Source: Hydractinia symbiolongicarpus (lineage: Eukaryota > Cnidaria > Hydrozoa > Anthoathecata > Hydractiniidae). Taken from it: 64,000 nt of DNA. Below the pieces are notes generated by a model. It saw only the letters and a list, made by a program, of their open reading frames with translations. It made no database searches and had not been told where the DNA came from. Location: positions 23,867,650 to 23,931,649 of the forward strand of contig NC_079887.1 in NCBI RefSeq assembly GCF_029227915.1, written 5' to 3'. Position 1 is the first letter of the stretch; every line of letters starts with the position of its first letter. The translations under genes and the position numbers were made by a program. Below, one piece after another: positions 23,740 to 36,400 of the stretch.

Positions 23740-25841
23740 ATGAAGTTGCTCTCACTGGTCAGTTTCATCTGCATATGTTTTAACTGCTCAGGTATAAGTC
23801 TCGTGTTTGTTTGTTTGATTATTTGGTTGTTTTTCTGAATCAGTTTATAAGCAATCAAGTACTAGGCGTAAAAAGATCTGAGCAATTTTAGTGCCAATCC
23901 TTATTATTTAGGAGAAACTTCTATTAAAGTTACAATTTCCTTGCTTATATATTTGTCGGCATGAGAATAGGACTGGCATCTCAAGGGATTGTCTAGTTGA
24001 GCGATTACTGTGATTGCACGACTTTCGTAGCTAAAATGGTAGGACCCTCGTGGATAGCAGTACCTATAGGAACTGAAGAAGCTATCCTGGTTGAAAGCTT
24101 TGCCATACAACAGACTCAGTGATATAAATTGTTCAACATAATGGTTAGATAATATAATTAATTAGATAATAATTAACTTAAATTGTCAACGACTTCATTT
24201 CGTTTTACAGCATTTGGTATAATAGACAATGTTCCTCATTCTAAATTGAGCGTTTCCAGAAGATCCAACGACCAGCAGGTGATTATAGAAACTGGAAAAC
24301 ACAACAAAACAAAAATTAAAACAAAAAATAAAGCCAGAACGAAAGCATCGCTTGAAGAAGAAGTTGAAAAACATAGCAATGTAAGTGGATAGTAAATATT
24401 ATATCACTAAATAGCTAAGTTTTGAACTTAACATGAAGTATTATAAAATGGTTCTGCTTTAAACTTTGATGTGATGCATAAGAAGAAAATTAATCATTAA
24501 CACGGCAGCGAAGAGAAACAGTTGAAATTGTGAAATTTATCATATATGCTCAAATAAAGATCTCTTAAATAGAATAAAAAAGAGCGATTCAAATGCATTG
24601 GCAATAACTTTAATTGAATAAATTTTGGCGGCGATTAAATTTTGAGGATTTTGCGAATTTTGACCTAATCCGCAAAATTAAGTCCCTGCGAAAATTTAGA
24701 AAGTAGCCATACGCGAAAATTTGTCCCCGCGAGATCGAAAAATTTTCCATGGTCGAAATCTCTACTTTTACAGCCGTTCGTACTTTCCCTTATTTCCTTT
24801 GTCCCCTCGTTTTTAGCACTTTGTCACGAAAATTAATGAAGAGTTAACTTTGCCGGTTATAAAACATAGTCAAAACTGTCGAATCGCGAAATTAAGTCCG
24901 CGCAAAACATTAAAAAATTGCTTATCCGCAAAAATAGACCCCCGCGAAATGCTCAATTTTCGCGGAAGAGGCCATCTGCGAAATTTAATTCTTGCGAAAA
25001 TTTATCACAATTAAGTACTCCGCAATCATTTGTTACCATCTCAATTAATTCCTTTTCTAACATAGTGCTACAAAACGTTCTATTGGTGTAGAGGACAAGC
25101 AAGAGATGTAAAAGCAAAGTTGAAATGTTTCAGACCATTTAGAGTATGCGTGGAATATAATTGTAAAGAAGCCACATCGGTAAGTAGATTCCAAGTTTAG
25201 TAAATAACCACGTCTATAAAGTGTCTGGAAATCAAAACGAGTGCTTAATACTTAAATACCAGCGTGTTCCCAAGAATGACTATAATGGCGCGAAATCTTA
25301 TCGATAAGTAAAGTTTCGTGTGTTGTTTCGCCAATTTTCAAAAAGCTACAAGAAGTTCACGTGTAAAAATTGAACAAATGGCTAATAGACCATTCTCGTA
25401 TTCGATATCATTGATGCGTCGTATTTTTTCATTAAATTTTCACATAACATAACTCTGAATCTCATTTTGAAAACAAGGCATGGTAAACCAGGAGATAGGA
25501 GGCTTTTGACTACGATGAACACGGTCCTTTTAATTGCTCTTTAAGTCAAATCAAGTTAAAATTTTGTAGACATAGCTGACCCATCTTTCAGAACACAAAA
25601 ACCTCCTAACTTTTTTTAATACTGAAGAAGGAGTACAATACAAGAAAGGTCTATTAACTTTGCACAAATTAGAATGTTTCGTCAGAAGAAATTAAGTGAA
25701 AGTCAGAATTATCCTTTTTTTCAGTGTAATGCCAATGAATTGACATGTGATGAATATTCTACGAACAACAAAGAAATTTTGAAATGTTATAGCGACATCT
25801 GGTTGCATTGCATACGTCAAAGATGTCCAATGAATATGTAA
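23740..25841 (+). CDS. small secreted protein with basic linker and two five-Cys modules
   Basis: Four exons, 23740-23791, 24211-24380, 25066-25179 and 25725-25841, with phases 1, 0, 0, give 150 residues. Exon 1 is a signal peptide (MKLLSLVSFICICFNCS). Exon 2 is a Lys-rich linker (KTKIKTKNKARTKAS) ending in an acidic patch. Exons 3 and 4 each start exactly with a Cys codon after the acceptor AG and each encode C-x6-C-x12-C-x6/7-C-x4-C. The three minus-strand genes at 49392, 56020 and 62796 have the same exon plan and spacing, so this is a diverged member of that family with ten module cysteines. AATAAA follows at 25911-25916. I do not recognise the fold. Short disulfide-rich secreted proteins can be signalling peptides, antimicrobials, matrix parts or venom components, and nothing here decides between these. 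Confidence 0.8.
24620..25030 (+). repeat. CGCGAAA-type dispersed repeat in an intron
   Basis: Many short units of the form (C)GCGAAAATT with AATTAAGTCCC/ATTTGTCCC between them, in both orientations, inside the 24381-25065 intron. Related stretches occur at ~53530-53860 and ~55195-55640. Confidence 0.55.
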
Positions 25842-25910
25842 CAGAACAGAATGCATTATTACTGTAATATAGTATACGTGGCTACAAGGTGCTTATGCAG
25901 CACATAGAGA

Positions 25911-25916
25911 AATAAA
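25911..25916 (+). promoter_or_regulatory. polyadenylation signal AATAAA
   Basis: Canonical hexamer 70 bases past the stop at 25839-25841, a good fit for the 3' end of the 23740 gene. Confidence 0.65.
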
Positions 25917-28900
25917 ACATTCCCCAACTAGTTTAGAAATTTAAATTTTTTCAGCCATATTATTTCAATAGAGACATTACAGAACTTGCATTAAGAGAAG
26001 AAATATTCTCAAGGTGTAGGTTAAACCACTTGCAAAGTTTTTTATTCATTAAGGCAAAAGTCTAACTCAATTGCAAAGCACAGCATACGTAGCGCTGCAT
26101 GGTCATGTTTCCGCGCGGCAATGTCCACTGGAAACAATAAATACACGCGCAAACTCAAAATGGCGACGCTTCAAGCAAACCTATTGGTTAGTTATTGGTT
26201 ATTATACACTGCAGTACTTTGAACGCTCATAAAAACTTTGTCTTTTGAACAGCAAAACCTGGAAAAAGAGCTCCTAAATATTGCGCAATATTTAAGAGCA
26301 CATTATTACATGCGCCTTGGGAAGTGGGCTATCTGCTTAAAAGTTGAAAAGTTAAAACAGCGAGCATTGCTTGATGTTTGAGGATCAGATTTGATAATGT
26401 ATGTGTGTGCAATAATGATGCGTTGTGGGAAGATATAAAGATCATTGTTGAATGTTTTTTTCCTCTATTTTGTTGGTGCCTTTAAAGATGTATTTTATGG
26501 CTTGACCAGCTTTCAATCAATAGCCACGAAACAGGGACAGAACAAAGGAAAAAAATGATGAGAAAAGGCTAAAATTCCAAAGCGTACGTCTCGTCAAAAA
26601 ATAATAATTTTCATATGAAGGAGCTTGAAAACTTGTCTACGAATTAGAACAGTTTTTTTATCGGTTTTTAAGATTTTAGACTTTCAGTAATTATGCATGA
26701 CATCATGAACTAGCTCCAAATAGGGTGTCGAGTTTAGCAGTTTTATTTAAGGTTAAAATATTTTTTACCTATATAGAAAATCATTTTAGCTCTTTAAATG
26801 AATTTCAGTACTCACTAATTACTTTTAATAACAACAATGACATATTTGAGAACTATCATATACGGTGGTTTCTATGTGCCATAACATTTTGCACAGCAAC
26901 TATACTATTCTTTAATGGCATTGATTTATCGTGCAACTTGCAACGTGACAATGCTCTATGGTGCAGATTGCAAGTAACCATCACTTCACCGTGCAAGTTG
27001 CACGATAGAATGTCGCTACCTTGCCAGTTACACGATAAAGCAATTCCACCCTGCTAGTTGCACGACAAAGCAATTCCACCCTGCTAGTTGTACGATAAAG
27101 CAATGCCATCTTGCAAATTGTACTAGGTATGCAAGCGAAGAATAATAAAAATTGTTGCAAAAATTGTGATGACACATAGAAACCACTGTACTTAAGTTAG
27201 ATAACGTAACATTTTTCAGATTTTTTAACTGTTTATATTATAATACCCGTATACGTATGTCGCGCAAAATGTTACTGCGAGTAGCGAGACACACATAATG
27301 CCGGTACCGACTGGCATTATAGCAAATTAACATTAACTGTTGTCGAATCTTTCTTTCATTCTGTTCTGTATACCATTTGCTTCGGAATAAATAACTTTAG
27401 ATTATCAACATCAAAATACAACACTGTGTCACGTAGCGTATCTCTCAATCGTACAATATTGAGCATTTTGCATCAAATGGATACTTTTTATAAAATACCC
27501 TAACCTCCAAACAGGGTGGTACTCTATATAATAGCTATTTTTAGTGAGCTAGCTACCACAATTTCGTTAAGACCGCACAATCATTGACAGCTTACTTCCC
27601 GTGTAAAAACGGCAATTTTACTTGAAAGTTTTAATCTTTTTATTGTTAAAAATATTAGTTTTCAATTTTGCTAATTACGCTAATTATGACATGATTAACT
27701 AACCAGGCATAATTATAGTAACTTAGTAATACATTTCATGTGAAATGTCCAAAACGCGAAACTGAATAGCAAAAAGATATAGTCTCATATGCTTTTGCGA
27801 AACTCTTACAGACTTCCCTCAATCGCAACTATTGTCATGCAGTGGTACTTCTAAGTCCAATAAAGATTATATTCAGAGAAAATTCTTAAACGACTTGAAA
27901 TTAACTTTTTTTCCACTGGCGTAATTCTGCACATGTTTTGTTAAAATAATATAAAGAAATTATTGTTTTACAGTGACTTATCATTTTCTTTCACCTAAAA
28001 GAACATTAATTTCAAAGTTAATGTCTTTTATAATTAAATAACGCTGGTTTAAAAAAAATGCCCTTTAAAATTACCGCCTTTCCCGAGAAATAAACGCCTC
28101 TTTAAACAGTTGAAAATTTTACCAAACAATGTCAAAGCTGTACAGCTATAATCAAAAACAATTTGTTACAACAAGAACTAAACAAAAATTACTTGTGTGT
28201 GGCGTGGGCTATTTAAAGCATGTCTAATTCACACATATATTAGCATGCTCTGTGCCTGACAACAGACTCGCGGCGCCTTGTTGCTACAACTTAAAATCCA
28301 TTAATGCGGACTAAGAAATCCAATAATCCACATTCCAGATATAAAACGTAATATATTGTAGTATGTGTAATTACACAGTTAGTCTAACTTTAACCAGCCT
28401 TAGTTATCGGTTTCTGTTGCCAAGTACCTTGTGATTACTGGATTAAGCAAAAAAATCATATAAATTCCCTACAGTTGTTTTGTTAAGAAAAGTTTTTTTA
28501 GTCCCATTAAACAAACATCTCATTAAAATAAGCATGGGGAAATTTAATTAAGTTTAGCATCTCAACAAAGGATAACTTCAGCGATTAACGTCATACCTCT
28601 TTTTTTACACGTAAACAAGAAACCTTTATATATTAAAACTTCATTGAGGAGGGGATAATAATCAAAAAAGTAGAGTTGAAGGGATGGTGTATTTACTACA
28701 AGATAAAAACATAATTAGCGATAAAAATAAGTGTAAAAAGAGATACATATTTTTAATATGCACTTTGTTGTTGAAAGAAGTCCTGCCTCCTCACTTTTAA
28801 TTCAAAATGTTTGTAGCAGCTAAAGATTACCTGCAACTTTACTTGTGATAAATTAGTATTTACATCGATTGGATATTTGCATTAAAAAGTTGTATCATAG

Positions 28901-30767
28901 ACCTCTCACAAGAGTCCCCTCCCCTGCCTCCTCGACTATGTGATTCCAGCTTAACATTTACTAACCTGGCAAAATTTAACTTCAAAACACAGAATTTCAC
29001 CGATGTAGTAAATCTTTTCAATAAAATTAAGGTGAACCTCCTGCTAAAGCTTCGAGCCGTTTCTTCTGCTATCAAAGTAATGACGTCAATAAAATTTTGA
29101 TGGTTACCACTTCACGCGAAAGATGTCAACTAAAATGGTGGAAATATGACTTATCTATCTTTCTACAGTCCTCTTTCGTAAGTGCATACCAAGAACACAT
29201 CTATCTTTAAATACTAATTCTAAATACTTCAAGAGTATGTTGTTTTTAAGTCAGAAGTAGACCTTAATTTTATCATCACATATCTATGTTGATATGAGAT
29301 CTATTCAAAGTTGTAACGACTGGTTTTTGGCAATGGAAACATATTGTTGCATTTTTTAGTAACTTTTTCTCCGCTTGTGCCCTTTAATCTCGAACTTGAT
29401 ATTAATTAACCGATGAAGGAGTATCATTCCCCTCTGTGCACCATTATCAAGCATTGTGCAAGAACACACGGTAACCATAACTTTTTGTTGCTGGGTGTAA
29501 CAGTTGCGAAGTGTTGCCTCAGAGATCAACAGGCTAGGTGAAAGGTTTTTAATACATTTTACACCGTCATTGAGTCACAATAAGGATACAACTGTTGTTT
29601 CCACAAGGTACGTGATGAATGCACAGAATGGCGATTACTACTTTAGAAGGTGGTGGTTTTAACACACTATCTAGTTTATGATGCTTAATCAACTTTAAAT
29701 TTAACTTATTTGAGTAAACAAAAAAGTTCTGGCCGGAATCGAAACTACACTGTAGTCTCCGCCGACGTCATTCTATTTTTATTTCGCATCTGGGAACTAA
29801 AAAGATTGGTCCCAAAGATATGCACGAATGAAACACTGATTTTCCATGGCAACGAATAGTGTTTCTTCTATACTAAAGACTATTTTAATAGAAGAATTTT
29901 AATGAAATCAATTCTAATTAGAAGGGCATGCAAATGAATTGTATCTTTGGAGTAAATGCGAACATTTTTATGCATAAAAAGGTAAACGGACAACATGTTC
30001 GTTAATTGTAAAAAATACCCTCTTTCAGTGAAAAGAAATCAGTGTCTCACTCATAAAGATATGATATCCATATGGTCAAGTTTTGTGGTAAGCTTGAATG
30101 AATTGAAAAAGATAATTTAATTATGTCCTATATCGCGCAATCTTACGATAATATATGTGGTGAAAAACACTCTGTAATGTTTCGGACGTGCTGATTATTT
30201 CAGCCTTCTAATTCTACTCAACCAATTAAAATACATTGTGTATTTTAATATGCTCAAGCACCCCTGAATTTTCTTAAAAATTGTAATCTCCAAGGTTCTG
30301 TTTCGCAACACAAATGTGCATTATTAATTTAGTATCAAATTCGGAATCAAAAGACCGCAATAGATATACAACAGTCTCTTTAAAAGTAGCGAAGGGTCTA
30401 AAAATATATTCTGCATAAATGCTAATATATACAATTCACATACAGTGTTTGTAAGATATATCCTTTTATAATGTCACGGTCGAGTTAAAATACTCGTTTA
30501 AAAGAGGAATAAATTCAAAATGAAATTTTTAGTTCGTCAGAAAATATACAAACTATTCACCATATTTCGTTGGGAAAATCTTACGACAAAAAAGGGCATA
30601 GTCTTTATCATATCTGGCGATAAATTAAATACATTCTTAAATAATAATAATAAATAGAATTTACAGCTTTCTTTTAATAAATATTTCCTATGTAACATAT
30701 CGTCAGTTATTTGTATCTATATAAGCATCTTAATCCAACGCTAATCCAAAGAAATACGTTGGGAAGT
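25917..30767. other. intergenic, no gene supported
   Basis: AT-rich with short open frames only. The one clear structure is the inverted-repeat element with internal 30-base tandem repeats at 26865-27186. A 70-codon minus frame at 28860-29075 has no domain or splice support. Confidence 0.6.
26865..27186. mobile_element. inverted-repeat element carrying a 30-base tandem repeat
   Basis: GTGGTTTCTATGTG (26865-26878) is exactly reverse-complementary to 27173-27186. Similarity continues inward more loosely (TTTTGCA, ATTATTCTT, GGCATTGMTTTATCGT). Between them, ~26925-27125 holds about six diverged 30-base units built on TGCTAGTTGCACGATAAAGC. Probably a non-autonomous DNA element in which a minisatellite expanded. 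Confidence 0.65.
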
Positions 30768-33434
30768 TTATTCACTTTTCTTGATGTCTTTCATTTGTAC
30801 AACAGACGTCAAAAACGTTCTCGTCTTTTGACACACACCTTCGACGCATTTTAGTTTTTTTTTATTCTTTATTTCACAATGTTTATTACAGTCAAGACTA
30901 CTTTGACAAGTTTTTCCAATCGTGGCTTTTATACACTAAAAAGAAGAAAATACATCCGTTTACATAAAAGCTATCGAAACTAACTTAAACTTCAATGCAT
31001 ACCAGCTCAATGTTTTTAAAAAGTTTTTTTAGCACGTTGGTACTAGGTACTAAGTCCAGATATTTTTCACACTTATATGCTTTTCTAGTCGGCGGTCCGT
31101 GGGAAAATCCACGGTTTGCCCGTTCTGTTAGCACAGCATTGCAAGCATCTGGCTACTGGCTGTACCATTTTGTGTTACATACAGGAAGATGTATACAGGA
31201 ATTATAATATAGAAAGGATTGATTTGAATAAAATCTAGGCTCTGGATTGATTATGATAACCCTTAACAGCTAGTACACGTGCAAACATTCAATGTTGGCC
31301 ATGGTATTTAGGAAAAAGAAAACAAATATACATTATACCGAAAAATCAATTGTCTGACCATACCCTAGAAGTAATCATCCCGCAGAAAAATGTTTCAAAA
31401 GGTAACTTACCTTATGTCTTAGTATTCTCTTTTTGTTGTGATTTTTTTTTATTCGACAACTGCCATGTTTACAGATTTTTCCAACTGCACAATCGCTGTT
31501 AACTTGACAACTCTAAGAGGGTTAAAAAAATATTTTAACCTTAGCGTTTTGATCGCATTTTTTGTATTTAGTAAAATTATTTCTATATTTCAACGGTGCA
31601 GCTAATTGATATTATTAAGTAAGCTTACTTCTGGTTTAAGTGACGACATCAATAGTAGTTGAATAGACCCTTTTTTACATTTACCGTCATGACACATGTA
31701 ATTAGTTTGACAGTCTTTGTGTTGATGGCAGCCTTGTTTGGGTGCCTAAAATAAACAAGCACCAAGAATTAAAATCAAACTATAAAAAAGGTTTCTGTAA
31801 ATAAATTACAAATAGACAGCTAGCATCCTAAACACCCTAGTTCTTAAGCTCAACTGAAGATACTTTATGTTGAAAAAAAAATGTGATGGATTTAAAAATA
31901 CTTTAAAAATATAAGACTTACATGTCTAGTAACTTCATTGTTTAAATTGAATAGTTCAAAAAATGTTTTTGGTGTACATTCCCCATTCTTGCAGAGGGAA
32001 GTTGGATTGCATTGTGCTTTGGAAGTACATTTTTGGCGCTGAGTCTATGGAGAGAAAACGCATTATGAATAATGATTTAATGTAAAACATATTAACCACA
32101 GTGCGAAGAAATGTAAAATGTTAGAGACAAAGGCAGATACAGTGTATGGCGACTCACCCCTGTGGAAGATAATCCAGGATGTGAAGCATCTTTGCAAGCA
32201 CCTTCCTTACAGAACAGAAACGCATTACAATCAGCATCAGAGTTGCATAAGACCTAAAAAAATACTAAATAAATTATTGATTGAGCAAATATATAGAATA
32301 TTATTAGTTTGGAAACGTCTTCTTGTAGTTTTAGGAGCTTAACAAAAGTTATGTAGTCTAGAAAATTCCGAACACTTAGGCGTAAATCGCTCTAAGTTTT
32401 TTTTAATAAAAATCCTTACCAATGGTTTCTTGTAGACGCATTCATGCTGTTCACAAACACGATCACTTTTACAATCACTATCTCTCTTGCATCTAGTTTT
32501 TCCACCACCTGATTTCAATAAGATATGCTTCGTCTTTGTCACTATTTCACATCTGTTGCTGTCCGCATTGCAATAATATAGTGGTTGGCAATCAGTTTGA
32601 CGTTTACAAGGTCTTCCACCCTTTTTTAAAATAAAGAAAAAAAATACAATTAATTTTAATAGAACTGAAAGAAAATTAGCAGTTTTACGTTATATTTTTT
32701 TAATGGAGTAAAAATAGTGTCATCACAAAAGCTAATCCAAAAATATTTGACATTAATTCTCTTTGTCTTTTCAGTAACATTAATTTCAAGATTCATTAAC
32801 CTCGAAGTGTTTTTTCGATATAGGATCAGATTAAGTAGCTTCGCATGGTGTTTTTAATAAGCGGAATTTGTATTCTTTTACTTTGTTCTTGACACATAGC
32901 TCAGATGCTTTTTATTTTTCCGCATTATATATATACAGCATGAGACAACACAGCATTTTATATTCATATCGTTCAAGTTTAACAAAAAATGATTGCAGTG
33001 TCTAATTTGTGTTTGTAAAATCTGGGAAATAAACATTCACAAAATCAACAAAGGAATCATTCACGGTTGATTCGTACAGAAATAGGATCATTAGTTAAGG
33101 GTTGGCCAAACCGGTCGTTGTATGTCAAACGTTATTAAAAAGGAAAACTTGTTACTACAATTAATTGATTTAATTGTAAAAATTAGAAAATAAAAGAACA
33201 CATCCTCAATAGATTACTTCGTTTGAAACCATGTTGCAAGACTGACTGCCTTTGAGTCTCACACTCTTCGATTAGACAAGCAGTTTTAAGAGTTTTCTAC
33301 TAAATCTTTATAACTTAGTATGTGTCAATATCAGTAAAGATTTTATAAAAGAGCCTTACCGTCAGCTTCGATGGAATTGAACTCGCAGAAACTATCAGTG
33401 TTGCCAATAAAATAAACATTACATTTAAATCCAT
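30768..33434 (-). CDS. secreted protein of seven small disulfide modules (EB/Dickkopf-like cysteine pattern)
   Basis: Seven exons in transcription order: 33434-33360, 32620-32420, 32253-32158, 32044-31922, 31745-31629, 31512-31411, 30935-30768. All junctions are phase 0, giving 293 residues. Exon 1 is a signal peptide (MDLNVMFILLATLIVSASS). Exon 2 carries two modules and each later exon carries one. Modules 2-6 follow C-x5-C-x5-C-x4-C, for example CKRDSDCKSDRVCEQHEC; module 1 is slightly longer and module 7 carries an extra loop. The spacing resembles EB or Dickkopf-type cysteine motifs, but no specific family is claimed. Linkers between modules are Lys-rich. A strong acceptor (CTTCTTTTTCAG) at 33456 just upstream of the ATG suggests a spliced 5' UTR. 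The stop TAA is followed by AC, so AATAAA overlaps it. An extracellular role, perhaps a protease inhibitor or signal modulator, is inference. Confidence 0.83.
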
Positions 33435-36400
33435 GTTCTTTTTTCTTAACCCAATCTGAAAAAGAAGACATGAGAATATACATTTGCTGCGGCAACTAAA
33501 CTTCGAACGTCTTGCAAGAGACTGTCTTTTTTTCCATACTACACCTTCATATCCTATTCTAAAATTTTAAGTTTTAAACCTTTAAAATTGACGGAGTAAA
33601 AGTTAACTTAAAAACATAAGAAATTTTAAAAAAGAGAGTCAACTTTCAGAAATCGCAACTAGCTTAAAAATGAAGCAGATAATAACGAGAACAATCAATG
33701 AGTTGGTTATAATTAATTAAAAACAAATCACCTAACAATTTAAAGCAAAACAAAACAAACAAACAAACAAACAAGCTTCTAACTCAAAACTTAAACACGA
33801 ATATAATGAACCACACCCAAGGATAACTGTTACAACTAAATTCTACTTTAAGAAGGTCAACAAAAAGTATAGGCAATACTACACTTTTTGTCATGTATGT
33901 TTTGTCACCTACAAAGCAATTTTAACATGACATAAAGTATACACACCTCTGATAATCAACACTTTTATAACAACTCCCTTGTCATCCACATTCAAAAGTA
34001 AATACGAAATGAGCTCCACAGCATTACATGTCGTTATTTAAGTCTCCTTATGCAAATTTCCTTATTCTGATTGGTTTAAAATATCCACCAATTATATGTA
34101 ATTGTTGAGCCTACTTAATAATTCCCTGTCGTTCATTTAATAATATCCATGCGATTAGTCAATACTAACGGATATACATTTAATGACAAATTCATTATTT
34201 TTATAACGGTTTTTTTATTATTAAATCGCTTTATTTAGGGATAACCAAACCTTTTTATGAAACACACCCGAATCAAGTCTGTTTTAAAAGCCATGTGTAC
34301 GGTATATCCTACATCAAAATATCATGGCCATTTATGATTTTATATATAACGTTCCTTTCTAAACTATCTGATAGCTTATTAGCTACTACAATGTTTTTGT
34401 CTATAATAAGTGCTATTGTTGAGGTAAACAATTACTTAATAAGAGTATAATAATATTTTAATTCTGGTATGTACCGTTAGAACGTTATCTGATACTAGCT
34501 GACATGTGAAAAAGTCAATTTTTTAAGCAGTTACTTAAAGGGAATGAAGACATCAAAATTTCCACGGAACACTTATATGTTCGTAATTAAGCATTATTGT
34601 AATTAATCATTATTGTGGCAAACTAATTTCAATTTATTTTTTTATTTTGCTGTCGCAAAATATAAACTTATTCAGGTGCAACTTATAGACATGACTTTTA
34701 TTTTCTTTAAGCACGCATATAATCTCAATTTTTTCTGTTTCCAAACATTGTAAATCAGGAAAAGAGTAAAAAGTATAACAAAGTAGCCTTAAATCGTCAC
34801 TTTTTGTTTGTTTTAACAATCAGTTTTACGCAAACACACGCACACACGCATAGGCTTAGTTCGATGTTATTTCACACAATTAACATAGCTTTATCCTCTC
34901 ACTTTTTTTGTTAGTGTTTATGAATCATGTTTTGTTTTACCACAGTCACTTATAGACAAATGTAGCTAGTAAGAATTTTTTCAATGGACAGTATATCTAA
35001 TCGCATAGCGCTCTGCTGCGATTGAGATGACGTCATTAGGGTAGGTGAAAAGGTAATTATTATGACAAAACCTTTGACAGCTTTGATAAGCCCTCAGAAA
35101 AAGTATTGATTGTACAGATTTCCCATTATTCCTCCTTATCTCACATAATGATAGCTATTAAACAAAAAGGGAAAAAAATATACAGTTCTATTTCAATTCA
35201 CTATTTTAAAATCTTATGGCCTTTTTTTCACTTTTGATAACTTATACATTATCCTGACTAGATTCGCTGTTGCGTCAACACATAATACACCTTTTTTGTT
35301 GTTATGCATTAAGTTTCATGTTATCTTATCTTTCCATTCCCTGGAGACATAACATAATGCCATGTGTCTGATATGAATGACTGCATGTGGGAAAATAATT
35401 AACGTAAAAAAGTAAAATCCATTGATTATAGACAGTACAGAAAACCACAACACATGCCAAACTATGTGCATCATCAAAACTTTTGTTGGTTTTATCAGCT
35501 TATATGATTCGATTGAATTACAAATCCACCCAGTGTTTGTCTACAAAAATATTATTCATAATTCGCATTTTAATCTTTTGTGTGTTTTTATAAGATTTAA
35601 TGCTGACAATTTGTCCTACTTGATTGTTTTGACGTTGTCAAGATTCTTTATTCCCCCAAAAGACCTAGTGTGGCTATAAAAATTCTTTTATAGTTAAAAA
35701 AGTTCAAAATAAAATAATTTTCAACTGCTTTATCACAACCCCCTGAAATACACATTTCTTGATAACACTGTTACTCATTCAAGACTGGGTCACTGGAATG
35801 CTGAGAGTAATATGGAAACGAGGAATGTTGAGATTAACATTGAAATGAAGAGATTCCATATTAGCAAAAATCTCAGACAGACATTGATAGTCAAATTGTT
35901 TGTTTACGTTTCTGTCTGATAAAAAAAACAAACACAAAAAAATTTATCAGAAAGGAATGTAACCACTTAAGAGTCCGTGCATAATCTGTTCATCGTCAAT
36001 ACAACTGAGAAATCTAACCACAATGGGAAGGGGAACATGAATGTTAAAAATGTGATGAAAAATTGATTGAAAATTGCCTTGCTGGCTGTAATTAACCATA
36101 ATTTTACACTTTGTGTAATCTACAAATACCTCTTAACTTAGGGTAGTGATGCCTCGGAAAAAACCTCTTTGATTTTTCTTGTCATTTAGAACATTACACA
36201 CTTGTAGTATATACAAATAATTTGGGCTGCACCTACGCAGGAGGGGGGATAAGTGGTGCGATATCGTCTTTAACAATAGATATAAAAATTAAACGAAATT
36301 TAATTTAAGAAGGAATGCTAATTATGTAATTCTTTTTATATGCTATTATGTGTCACGGTAGTGGGAAAGTTTATTTATCTGTAATTTTGAAAAATTCACT

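Noticed and set aside
30995-31207. 70-codon plus frame
   Set aside because: Falls in the last intron of the minus-strand seven-module gene and has no supporting feature.
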